Below, piece by piece: positions 1-5,615 of a DNA stretch of 5,615 nucleotides (its first letter is position 1; each line of letters begins with the position of its first letter). The notes under the pieces are model-generated. The model had not been told where the DNA came from. It was given only the letters and a program-made list of their open reading frames with translations, and made no database searches. The stretch covers positions 1-5,615 of the forward strand of contig CANGCZ010000116.1 in the NCBI GenBank assembly GCA_947452325.1. Reading direction: 5' to 3'. The translations under genes were made by a program, and so were the position numbers. The DNA comes from Comamonadaceae bacterium. GTDB lineage: Bacteria > Pseudomonadota > Gammaproteobacteria > Burkholderiales > Burkholderiaceae_C.

Positions 1-574
1 TCATCGACAAACCCTCTGCTTTCAAGCTACCCAGCGCTTGCCAAATTTCAGCCCGTATCAGAGGCGCTAGTCCCTCTGTCGCTTCATCCAGCACCATCAG
101 CCCGGGGTTGGTCATCAGCGCACGCCCGATGGCCAGCATTTGTTGTTCGCCACCTGAAAGCTGTGAGCCGAGGTTGCTTTCACGCTCCTGCAAGCGCGGG
201 AAAAAACGATAGACACGGTCCAGCGTCCAAGGTTGCAAGCCCTTGTTTTGTCCGGCACGTGACGTGGCGATCAGATTTTCTTTGACAGTCAAGTTGGGAA
301 ACACTTGTCGGCCCTCGGGCACCAGACCCAAACCCAGGCGAGCGATTTCAAAAGACGCCAAATGCTCGATGCGTTGCTGATTGAAGGTCATGCTGCCCTT
401 AGTCACCGCTAACAAACCAGACAAACACTTGACCGTGGTTGAACGCCCCATACCGTTGCGACCAAGTAGGGTGACCACCTCACCGGATGCGACAGACAAA
501 TCGATACCAAACAAGACTTGAGCTTGCCCGTAAGCAGCGTGCAGTTCACGTATTTCAAGCAAAGGCTTGCTCAT
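1..574 (-). CDS. livF: LivF-type ATP-binding subunit of a branched-chain-type ABC importer (3' end cut by window)
   Basis: This is the second nucleotide-binding subunit of the HAAT-family importer encoded upstream; it acts on the cytoplasmic face of the membrane, paired with LivG. The window holds the first 191 residues; the family is usually about 230-240, so roughly 40-50 C-terminal residues, including the switch histidine region, lie outside. Visible motifs are Walker A at residues 38-45, the family-typical PEGRQVFP segment at 86-93 in the Q-loop area, the signature LSGGEQQ at 139-145, and Walker B LMVLDEATEGLAP at 159-171. Unusually, the Walker A lysine is arginine (R44, codon at 443-445, read as CGT on the coding strand). 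The ATG at 572-574 overlaps the livG stop by four bases (ATGA), and GAGGA at 584-588 sits nine bases upstream. The Walker B and signature residues look intact, so this does not look like a decayed gene. Family assignment is secure; ATPase competence is open. Confidence 0.93.
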   Translation of the reverse strand, partial: MSKPLLEIRELHAAYGQAQVLFGIDLSVASGEVVTLLGRNGMGRSTTVKCLSGLLAVTKGSMTFNQQRIEHLASFEIARLGLGLVPEGRQVFPNLTVKENLIATSRAGQNKGLQPWTLDRVYRFFPRLQERESNLGSQLSGGEQQMLAIGRALMTNPGLMVLDEATEGLAPLIRAEIWQALGSLKAEGLSM

Positions 575-1326
575 GCGCTGATTTCCTCATCACCCAAGTA
601 CACGGCGCGGACCTCGGCGTTTTGTCGAATCTCATCCGGGGTTCCCGTGATCAGCAATTGACCGTACACCAGCACACTGATGCGATCAGCCAATGCGAAT
701 ACTGCGTTCATATCGTGCTCAACCAACAAAATGGTGTACTTGCCTTTCAATGACTGCAGCAAGGCCACCACTGCCGCCGACTCTTGCACACTCATGCCGG
801 CCATGGGTTCGTCAAGTAAAAGAAAACGCGGGCGCGCCGCCAACGCCATGGCCAACTCCAATTGGCGTCGTTCACCATAAGCCAGTTCACTGACTTTTTC
901 GCCAGCAAGGTGCTGCAGGCCTGCCAAGGACATACCTTGGTGTGCAGATTGCAAAGCTGCCGGTTGCCTGAGCAAGGCTTGCCATGCGCCGAATGCATGT
1001 TGTTGTGAACCCAGTGCAGCCAGAGTGACGTTTTCCAGCACTGTGAATTCGTCAAACACAGAGGTGATCTGGTAAGAACGCAACAAGCCTTGGCGTGCGC
1101 GTGCCTGTATGCCTGAGTGTGTGACATTTGTGCCTGCGAAATGCACTTCACCGCTGTCGCTGGCCAGCTCACCGCAAAGTTGATTGATCAAGGTGGTTTT
1201 ACCGGCGCCGTTCGGGCCGATGATGGCGTGAAGCTCGCCGGTATGAATGTCTATGGGCACACCGTCTGTGACACGCAAGGCACCATAACTTTTACACAGG
1301 TTCACGGTTTTCAACATGCTGTTCAT
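571..1326 (-). CDS. livG: LivG-type ATP-binding subunit of a branched-chain-type ABC importer
   Basis: This cytoplasmic ATPase should pair with LivF and drive transport through LivH/LivM. It is 251 residues, normal for the family. Walker A GPNGAGKT is at 37-44 with its lysine K43, the Q-loop glutamine is Q86 (RSYQ), the signature is the LivG-style variant LAYGE at 148-152, Walker B FLLLDE is at 168-173 with catalytic E173, and the switch histidine is H204 in LVEHD. All ATPase residues are therefore present, in contrast to the neighbouring LivF. The C-terminal YLGDEE is a usual LivG ending. The chosen start (ATG 1324-1326) overlaps the livM stop as ATGA and has AAGG at 1336-1339 nine bases away. 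An internal ATG three codons later (1317) is possible and would fit homologues beginning near the first beta strand, but its spacing is poorer. The exact solute is not deducible from this subunit. Confidence 0.96.
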   Translation of the reverse strand: MNSMLKTVNLCKSYGALRVTDGVPIDIHTGELHAIIGPNGAGKTTLINQLCGELASDSGEVHFAGTNVTHSGIQARARQGLLRSYQITSVFDEFTVLENVTLAALGSQQHAFGAWQALLRQPAALQSAHQGMSLAGLQHLAGEKVSELAYGERRQLELAMALAARPRFLLLDEPMAGMSVQESAAVVALLQSLKGKYTILLVEHDMNAVFALADRISVLVYGQLLITGTPDEIRQNAEVRAVYLGDEEISA

Positions 1327-2303
1327 GCGCCACCGCCTTGAGTTGATGCTGAAGTATCAGCTGAGCCAGCGCGGCGTTGCAGCCACCAACCCGCTACCCC
1401 AGTCTTGCCTGCCATGGCCATGAGCACTATCAACAAACCAAACACCGCCATCCAGTTGTCAGTGAAATGCTTGAGCACTTCTTCCACGCCCATGAATAAA
1501 AACGTGCCGGCCACTGGTCCTGCCACGCTCCCCATGCCACCGAGTACAACCATCACAATCAAATCACCAGAGACCACCCAGGACATGCTGCTGGGTGAAG
1601 CATAGGCATTCAAATTAGCCAGCAACATACCCGCCACGCCGCACAACACGGCTGACAACACGTAAGCACTGAGCTGGTATTGCTTGAGGGCCAGCCCCAT
1701 GGCATTGACGCGGCGGCTGTTCTGCCGGCCTGCGCGCAAAGTCATGCCAAAGGGGGACTCGCGGAATTTGAGCATCCAGGCGGTCAGCAAAACCAGCAGC
1801 GCCAATGCACAGATATAAACAGAGTAAGCCGTTGCCAAAGTGAAAGCGCCGAAATCGCTGGCTGCAACCACCGCCATGCCGTCGTCTCCGCCGAACTGCT
1901 TGAGGCTGACCACTGCAAAATACCCCATCTGTGCAAAAGCCAGCGTGATCATGATGAATGCAATCCCTGTGGTGCGAAGACTGACCATACCGGTGAAGCC
2001 GCCGACGATTGCACAACTCAGCACGCAAATGGTCAATTGAAACCAGCCATTCGTGAAACCCCACATAGCAGGTAAGGCCACGCTGTACATGCCCAGGCCG
2101 ATGAAAAGCGCATGGCCTAGACTGACCAGTCCGCCCCAACCCAAAGCGATATTCAAGGCAGTAGCGGCAATCGCATAAATCAAGGCACGAGCAACCAATG
2201 TGATGAGAAATTTATCGTCAATGGCAAGCGCATACAAAGGGAGTACGGCCAGCAAAGCAAAAAATAGCCATGCCCATACTGGCAACAAAAATCGTTTGTG
2301 CAT
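1323..2303 (-). CDS. livM: LivM-type permease of a branched-chain-type ABC importer
   Basis: This inner-membrane permease forms the translocation channel with LivH. It has 326 residues from the chosen start and about nine hydrophobic segments, roughly at 8-29, 33-55, 63-82, 87-107, 112-134, 155-178, 207-230, 245-272 and 284-302. Family landmarks are the SLGHALF segment at 61-67 and the cytoplasmic loop FRESPFGMTLRAGRQNSRR at 180-198, the expected contact with the ATPase subunits. The tail after 310 is short, polar and unremarkable. The frame stays open for about 149 codons further upstream, but that stretch lies inside livH and its translation is not LivM-like, so it is excluded. Two adjacent ATGs (2304-2306 and 2301-2303) are candidate starts; AAGGA at 2310-2314 is three bases from the first and six from the second, so the second is preferred. 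Either way the start overlaps the livH stop. Confidence 0.95.
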   Translation of the reverse strand: MHKRFLLPVWAWLFFALLAVLPLYALAIDDKFLITLVARALIYAIAATALNIALGWGGLVSLGHALFIGLGMYSVALPAMWGFTNGWFQLTICVLSCAIVGGFTGMVSLRTTGIAFIMITLAFAQMGYFAVVSLKQFGGDDGMAVVAASDFGAFTLATAYSVYICALALLVLLTAWMLKFRESPFGMTLRAGRQNSRRVNAMGLALKQYQLSAYVLSAVLCGVAGMLLANLNAYASPSSMSWVVSGDLIVMVVLGGMGSVAGPVAGTFLFMGVEEVLKHFTDNWMAVFGLLIVLMAMAGKTGVAGWWLQRRAGSADTSASTQGGGA

Positions 2304-3226
2304 CATTTGTCCTTGTGCGCAGGAAACAAGCCTTGCGGCTTGACCACCAACACAACAGCCATCAACACATAAATCAGCATGGAAGCCAAGGCAGGGCCTG
2401 CAGCATTGGCCACATCGCGCTCGGCGACTTGGCGCATCAACATAGGCAAATAACTGCGCCCCAGTGTGTCGGCAATCCCGACTATCAAAGAAGCGTAAAA
2501 AGCGCCCTGAACAGAACCAATACCGCCGATCACGATCACCACCAGGGTGGTGATCAACACCGACTCGCCCATGCCGCTTTGGACTGACAAAATCGGACTT
2601 GCCATGGCTCCGGCCAGTGCGGCCAGTGCCGCTCCGAGCGCAAACAACATGGCGTTGAGCAAACGGATATTCACGCCCAGCGCCCCCACCATGGCCGGGT
2701 TGACCGAACCGGCACGGATCAACATGCCCACCCGGGTGTGCTGAATCAACCATTGACTGCCGATAGCCACCAGCACGCCTACTGCAATGATCAAAAACCG
2801 GTAAACGGGGTATGCAAAACCGAATAACTCAACCGTGCCCGACAGCGACTCGGGCAGACTCACAAACACCGCTTGCGGCCCGAACAGCATGCGTACCGCT
2901 TCATTGAAAAACATCACCAGCCCGAAGGTGGCCAGCACATGATCCAAGTGGTCGCGCCGGTACAACCTGGCCACCACGGTTTTCTCGAGCACAAATCCGA
3001 CCACCACACCTGTGGTCAAGGCTGCAGCAAGTCCCCACACAAACGATCCTGTCTGCGTGCCCGCTAATGCAAACGCATATGCACCCAGCATGTACAAGGA
3101 CCCGTGCGCCAGGTTGACAAAGCTCATGATGCCGAACACCAGTGTGAGACCGGCGGCCAGCAGAAACAGCAACACGCCGAACTGCACGCCATTGAGCAAC
3201 TGAGCCAGCAGCAGCGAAGTTCCCAT
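2303..3226 (-). CDS. livH: LivH-type permease of a branched-chain-type ABC importer
   Basis: This is the partner permease to LivM in the inner membrane. The protein is 307 residues, close to the family norm, and largely hydrophobic. The N-terminal region carries the LivH hallmark LTLVFGIMSFVNLAHG at 27-42, followed by GAYAF. The ATPase-contacting loop HTRVGMLIRAGSVNP is at 163-177, and a conserved glycine-rich segment, VIGGIGSVQGAFYASLIVG, is at 232-250. The C-terminus ends with the family-typical KPQGLFP at 296-302. The start ATG (3224-3226) lies three bases after the stop of the binding-protein gene. The nearest Shine-Dalgarno-like AAGG is about 11 bases upstream, so initiation probably depends in part on coupling to the preceding gene. 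The stop overlaps the livM start. Substrate cannot be inferred from this subunit alone. Confidence 0.96.
   Translation of the reverse strand: MGTSLLLAQLLNGVQFGVLLFLLAAGLTLVFGIMSFVNLAHGSLYMLGAYAFALAGTQTGSFVWGLAAALTTGVVVGFVLEKTVVARLYRRDHLDHVLATFGLVMFFNEAVRMLFGPQAVFVSLPESLSGTVELFGFAYPVYRFLIIAVGVLVAIGSQWLIQHTRVGMLIRAGSVNPAMVGALGVNIRLLNAMLFALGAALAALAGAMASPILSVQSGMGESVLITTLVVIVIGGIGSVQGAFYASLIVGIADTLGRSYLPMLMRQVAERDVANAAGPALASMLIYVLMAVVLVVKPQGLFPAHKDK
2310..2314 (-). promoter_or_regulatory. Shine-Dalgarno site of livM, inside the livH 3' end
   Basis: On the coding strand AAGGA is followed by CAA and then ATGATG. Its distance is three bases to the first ATG and six to the second, which favours the second ATG (2301-2303) as the livM start. 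The site lies within the last codons of livH. Confidence 0.6.
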
Positions 3227-3229
3227 GGC

Positions 3230-4402
3230 TTATTTGGCCTTGCACAAAACGGCGTACACATCAGGGTGTTGTGCCAGCGGCGTGCTTAATTGTTTGACTG
3301 TGATGACGGCGCCATCTTTGACGGTTTGGAAGGCATAGTAGTTTTGCACCGGCATGTTGTTGCTGCCGAATTTGAAAGGACCTCGCACAGATTTGAGTTC
3401 ATTACCTGCGGTTTTGACTGCTGCCGCAAAGGCTTCTTTGTTATCGGTTTTGCCGTTAACTTTTTTCACCGCGAGATCCAATAAGTTGGCAGTGTCATAA
3501 GCCACGGCAGCATACAAACTGGGTATACGGCCGTATTTTTTGCTGAACGCAGCGACGAACTCGTCATTGCCCGGGGTTTTCAACGCCACGTCCCACATGG
3601 CGCCTGAAACGGTTCCAACCGCAGCATCTCGCAAAGACGGCAAGGTCGTGCCATCCACCGTGAAAGCAGACAGCAAAGGCAGTTTCTTCATCAGACCCGC
3701 CTGGCTGAACTGCTTCACAAAATTAATCCCCATGCCGCCCGGGTAAAACACAAACACCGCGTCTGCACCTGCGGCCTGCACTTGAGCGATTTCAGCCGAG
3801 TAGTCGGGCTGGTTGACCTGGGTATAAATCTCATCAACCACCTGGCCTTTGTACAAGCGTTTAAACCCGGCGATGTAGTCTTTGCCAGCCTGGTAATTGG
3901 GGGCCAGCAAAAACACTTTTTTGTAGCCTGCATCCATCGCGTATTTGCCCATAGCTTCAGCTGAACCGTCGTTCTGCCAGGCCATGGAGAACACGTTAGA
4001 CACACAAGCTGCGCCCGCCAGCGGTGAGGGTCCGGCATTGGTGGCCAATGCCACTGTGCCTGACTCGACAATGCGCGGCAAACTTGCCATCAACACATTG
4101 GAAAAACCCAAACCGACCAGCACATCGACTTTGTCTCTGTCGATGAATTTGCGCGCAATCTGGTTACCCAACTCTGGCTTGAGTTGATCGTCTTCTTTCA
4201 ATACGGTGACGGCCTGACCGCCGAACTTCCCGTTCAAACGCTCCAAGCCGAGCATGAAACCATCGTATTGGTCTTGTCCGACAGCGGCCACCGGCCCTGA
4301 CAAAGGCGCGGAAAAACCGACTTTGATATCGGCGAAAGCCACTGTTGAGGCTCCCCAAGCAGTCAAGGCAATCACAGCGGTCGCAGGCAAATAGTGTTTC
4401 AT
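3230..4402 (-). CDS. Periplasmic substrate-binding protein of the HAAT/Liv family, probably for an aromatic acid
   Basis: This is the extracytoplasmic receptor that captures the solute and delivers it to LivH/LivM. It has 390 residues with a Sec signal peptide: a short basic start (MKH), a hydrophobic core and an AFA cleavage site after residue 24, so mature protein should begin at D25. There is no lipobox cysteine, so it should be soluble in the periplasm. The mature chain begins IKVGFSAPLSGPVA, characteristic of the Peripla_BP_6 (LivJ/LivK-type) family. The two cysteines at C133 and C387 may or may not pair. The segment RGPFKFGSNNMPVQNYYAF (340-358) resembles, from memory, the C-terminal region of binding proteins for aromatic acids rather than leucine. 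Together with the ring hydroxylase genes upstream this suggests an aromatic ligand, which is an inference. It follows the ferredoxin gene by 44 bases and lacks an obvious Shine-Dalgarno sequence. Confidence 0.93.
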   Translation of the reverse strand: MKHYLPATAVIALTAWGASTVAFADIKVGFSAPLSGPVAAVGQDQYDGFMLGLERLNGKFGGQAVTVLKEDDQLKPELGNQIARKFIDRDKVDVLVGLGFSNVLMASLPRIVESGTVALATNAGPSPLAGAACVSNVFSMAWQNDGSAEAMGKYAMDAGYKKVFLLAPNYQAGKDYIAGFKRLYKGQVVDEIYTQVNQPDYSAEIAQVQAAGADAVFVFYPGGMGINFVKQFSQAGLMKKLPLLSAFTVDGTTLPSLRDAAVGTVSGAMWDVALKTPGNDEFVAAFSKKYGRIPSLYAAVAYDTANLLDLAVKKVNGKTDNKEAFAAAVKTAGNELKSVRGPFKFGSNNMPVQNYYAFQTVKDGAVITVKQLSTPLAQHPDVYAVLCKAK

Positions 4403-4446
4403 GGTTTGTTTGTCTCAAGTAGTTGTTGGTTAGAGTCGATGCGCAC
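4403..4446 (-). other. Intergenic spacer between oxygenase and transporter blocks, C/A-rich before the start codon
   Basis: This is the only gap longer than ten bases in the window. On the coding strand the last 30 bases before the binding-protein ATG hold just two G residues and include CCAACAAC and ACAAACAAACC. No AGGAGG-like site lies at normal spacing; the best match is GAGA about 10 bases upstream. I see no -35/-10 pair and no stem followed by a U-run, so readthrough from the ferredoxin gene is the default expectation. The C/A-rich leader could be an sRNA or Hfq target or simply an unstructured initiation region. Confidence 0.5.
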
Positions 4447-4761
4447 TTAAGCCATGTTGACCCACACGCGCTTGTTTTCAATGCGCACGGGATACACGCG
4501 TATGTCTTGCGTCAATGGTGCGCACATGGCTTTGCCGGTGCACACATCGAAACGGCCTTGGTGCAAGGGACATTCGATCTCGCGTCCCTCCAAAAAACCG
4601 TCGCTCATGCGGGCTGCGCCGTGGGTGCACAGGTTGTCCGTGGCAAACACTTCGCCCTCGACTTCATAAAGCGCGATTTCCCGCCCCTCAACAATCACTG
4701 AAGTCACATCGGCCTCGGGTATCGCCTCCAGTGCGAGCACATCCATCCAGTGGTCAGACAT
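4447..4761 (-). CDS. nagAb: Rieske [2Fe-2S] ferredoxin component of a ring-hydroxylating oxygenase (NagAb-like)
   Basis: This small cytoplasmic electron carrier should pass electrons from an NADH-dependent reductase to the Rieske centre of the oxygenase. It has 104 residues, the normal size. The cluster ligands are all present: CTH with C45 and H47, then CPLH with C64 and H67, giving C-X-H-X16-C-X2-H. It has no signal peptide or membrane segment, unlike cytochrome bc1 Rieske proteins. The gene lies ten bases after the beta subunit, matching the order nagG-nagH-nagAb and hybB-hybC-hybD in salicylate 5-hydroxylase systems. The ATG at 4759-4761 has a good AAGGGA (4768-4773) six bases upstream. 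A small-subunit nitrite reductase (NirD) could look similar, but the neighbours argue against it. The function class is secure; the symbol is by analogy of order and family. Confidence 0.93.
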   Translation of the reverse strand: MSDHWMDVLALEAIPEADVTSVIVEGREIALYEVEGEVFATDNLCTHGAARMSDGFLEGREIECPLHQGRFDVCTGKAMCAPLTQDIRVYPVRIENKRVWVNMA

Positions 4762-4767
4762 GGTTTT

Positions 4768-4773
4768 TCCCTT
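4768..4773 (-). promoter_or_regulatory. Shine-Dalgarno site of the ferredoxin gene, overlapping the beta-subunit stop
   Basis: On the coding strand AAGGGA occurs as part of TAAGGGA, so its first two bases are the last two bases of the beta-subunit stop codon. Six bases separate it from the ferredoxin ATG. It is the strongest ribosome binding site in the window and fixes the ferredoxin start. Confidence 0.75.
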
Positions 4774-5251
4774 AAATGGGGTAGATGATGGAGTTGGCGA
4801 TCATTTCGCTGTCGTACACACACAGGCGCGACTGAAACTTCAAGCCTTCGTCCGTCTTGACAATGTGGTCGTGGTAATAACCGGCGCTCAAAATGGTGGA
4901 GTCGCCGTCAAACTTGGTTCGAATCACCGCGTAGTTGGCTTCGGCGTGTATGCGCTTGCCGTTGTCGGTGACAGACAAAACTCTGGGCGTGCCCACAATA
5001 TGCCGCTGGTAATACGGGTCGTGGTAAAGCGTTTCTTTCACGCCATACACACGGTCCTGGATCATGGCGCGGCTTTCTAAAGCCAGCAAACACAAGGGCA
5101 GGCCTTGCTCAAAATTTTCACGCGGCTGCAAACGGTAAAAGGCATCTTCCATAAAGAAGTCAGGCCATTTTTCCCACTCTGAGGAATCACACACCATGGC
5201 GTAATCGCTGTAGAGGTTTAAGAGCTCGAAATAGGTGTTGAAGTCCATCAT
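4772..5251 (-). CDS. nagH: Ring-hydroxylating oxygenase beta (small) subunit, salicylate 5-hydroxylase-like
   Basis: This is the non-catalytic structural subunit of an alpha3beta3-type Rieske non-haem iron oxygenase, with the SnoaL/NTF2-like fold, acting in the cytoplasm. From the chosen start it has 159 residues, normal for the family. Recognisable blocks are the N-terminal helix YFELLNLYSDYA at 7-18, WPDFF at 29-33, YRLQPRENFEQGLPL at 39-53, DRVYGVKET at 66-74, YYQRHIVGTPRV at 80-91 and the C-terminal SRLCVYDSEMI at 141-151. Overall it reads, from memory, most like NagH/HybC and unlike the terephthalate (TphA3) beta subunit. Three ATGs compete: 5255-5257, which overlaps the alpha stop as ATGA, 5249-5251 and 5246-5248. 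GGGGGA at 5258-5263 abuts the first but is six bases from the second, so 5251 is preferred. The frame continues upstream to 5401 without family similarity. Substrate assignment is likely but unproven. Confidence 0.92.
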   Translation of the reverse strand: MMDFNTYFELLNLYSDYAMVCDSSEWEKWPDFFMEDAFYRLQPRENFEQGLPLCLLALESRAMIQDRVYGVKETLYHDPYYQRHIVGTPRVLSVTDNGKRIHAEANYAVIRTKFDGDSTILSAGYYHDHIVKTDEGLKFQSRLCVYDSEMIANSIIYPI

Positions 5252-5253
5252 GC

Positions 5254-5615
5254 TCATTCCCCCATCACTTTGCGCCAGTACTTGTACATGCCGCGAATCA
5301 ATGTTTCCGTGACCATGTGGTCGGTGTCTTCCACCTCGTAGCCGCCCATTTCCACCACGGTGCGGTGCGCGGGTTTTTGCTCGAAACCTTCTTGTGACCA
5401 TTCAATCACTTCACCATCGTCAGCCGACACAAAACCGGCGGGACCAAACAAATTGGCTTGTATCAACCGGCGTTGCTCCATCTCCGGTGTGTCGTCTTCA
5501 AAACCGAAATGCGTCCAGACAAAATCGAAAGAGCCGTGGCCGTTGGGTTGTATGTGCCGGGTAGACACACTGTTGACTTGCTGCTGAATGATGAGGCTGG
5601 GGAATACCGTGGTCA
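5254..5615 (-). CDS. nagG: Ring-hydroxylating oxygenase alpha (large) subunit, C-terminal 119 residues (5' end cut by window)
   Basis: This is the catalytic subunit, which in the whole protein carries an N-terminal Rieske [2Fe-2S] domain and a C-terminal mononuclear iron domain that adds oxygen to the ring. Only the last 119 residues are in the window; complete alpha subunits are about 420-450, so the Rieske motif and the two iron-binding histidines are outside. The visible part begins TTVFPSLIIQQQ and includes FVWTHFGFEDD (31-41) and LFGPAGFVSADDGEVIEW (55-72). Aligned by eye with naphthalene dioxygenase, the second aspartate of ADD (D66, codon 5416-5418) corresponds to the third iron ligand, Asp362. 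The C-terminal LIRGMYKYWRKVMG is typical of the NagG/anthranilate-type branch. An internal GTG at 5566-5568 gives an apparent 104-residue frame, but the reading frame runs unbroken to the window edge. The stop is next to or overlaps the beta-subunit start. Confidence 0.9.
   Translation of the reverse strand, partial: TTVFPSLIIQQQVNSVSTRHIQPNGHGSFDFVWTHFGFEDDTPEMEQRRLIQANLFGPAGFVSADDGEVIEWSQEGFEQKPAHRTVVEMGGYEVEDTDHMVTETLIRGMYKYWRKVMGE
5258..5263 (-). promoter_or_regulatory. Purine-rich Shine-Dalgarno-like site of the beta subunit
   Basis: GGGGGA on the coding strand lies in the last codons of the alpha subunit (Met-Gly-Glu-stop). It directly abuts the ATG at 5257 but is six bases from the ATG at 5251 and nine from that at 5248. 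This makes the ATG at 5257 unlikely as the main start despite its neat ATGA overlap. Confidence 0.5.

Noticed and set aside
792..1172. Minus-strand 126-codon frame inside livG, and similar ones at 1615-2139, 2901-3245, 3715-4071 and 4164-4481
   Set aside because: These are out-of-frame readings of livG, livM, livH and the binding protein with Trp/Cys/Arg-rich sequence; the overlapping frames carry clear family motifs.
1680..2075. Plus-strand open frame of 131 codons, and other plus-strand frames such as 2270-2587 and 4760-5080
   Set aside because: All are antisense to well-supported genes, have low-complexity His/Gln/Ala-rich translations, and show no recognisable domain; they are typical shadows of GC-biased coding DNA.
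2304..2753. An N-terminal extension of about 149 codons in frame with livM
   Set aside because: It lies entirely within livH, its translation is rich in Gly, Arg, His and Cys and does not resemble a permease, and LivM proteins normally begin near the tandem ATG at 2301-2306 with a good AAGGA upstream.
4408..4435. Possible hairpin in the 44-base spacer (CTCTAA with TTGAG)
   Set aside because: Only about five base pairs with a bulge and an 11-base loop, AT-rich, and no U-run follows; it is not a credible terminator or attenuator.
5252..5401. Upstream extension of the beta-subunit frame starting near 5401
   Set aside because: It is an arginine- and histidine-rich translation overlapping the well-supported alpha subunit; family similarity starts only at the MMDF region.
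5254..5568. Reading the alpha-subunit fragment as a complete 104-residue protein from the GTG at 5566-5568
   Set aside because: The frame continues without a stop to the window edge and the upstream residues (TTVFPSLIIQQQ) match the alpha-subunit C-terminal domain, so this is the end of a longer gene.
1..5615. Mobile elements, CRISPR repeats, tRNA/rRNA genes or phage-like defence genes
   Set aside because: Reading both strands showed no inverted terminal repeats, no regularly spaced repeats, no RNA-gene signatures and almost no non-coding space; eight metabolic and transport genes account for nearly every base.

Overview
The window is a dense, one-directional piece of a catabolic operon. Every supportable gene lies on the minus strand, so transcription runs from position 5615 down to 1. 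Both ends cut through genes: the first gene lacks its 5' part and the last lacks its 3' part. The sampled base composition is moderate (about 50-60% GC by eye). The gene families, and the order oxygenase large subunit, small subunit, ferredoxin, suggest a betaproteobacterium, probably Burkholderiales. That assignment is an inference from protein style, not from a marker gene.

Upstream block (5615-4447): the C-terminal end of a Rieske ring-hydroxylating oxygenase alpha subunit, the complete beta subunit, and a small Rieske [2Fe-2S] ferredoxin. The order and protein features best match the three-component salicylate 5-hydroxylases (NagG-NagH-NagAb of the nag pathway, also HybB-HybC-HybD), which convert salicylate to gentisate. 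The substrate is not proven by the sequence. The NADH-dependent reductase that such a system needs is not in the window.

A 44-base gap (4446-4403) is the only real intergenic space. It shows no terminator, no convincing promoter and no clear Shine-Dalgarno sequence, but it has a C/A-rich stretch just before the next start.

Downstream block (4402-1): a complete-to-partial branched-chain-amino-acid-type (HAAT/Liv) ABC importer in the order periplasmic binding protein, LivH permease, LivM permease, LivG ATPase, LivF ATPase (truncated by the window edge). The genes are packed with a 3-base gap followed by stop/start overlaps, which indicates translational coupling.

The simplest reading is that the importer brings an aromatic acid through the inner membrane and the oxygenase hydroxylates it. 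Several aromatic-acid importers are known in this transporter family. I see no mobile element, CRISPR array, RNA gene or repeat, and no evidence of an undescribed system. The most unusual single detail is an arginine in place of the Walker A lysine in LivF.
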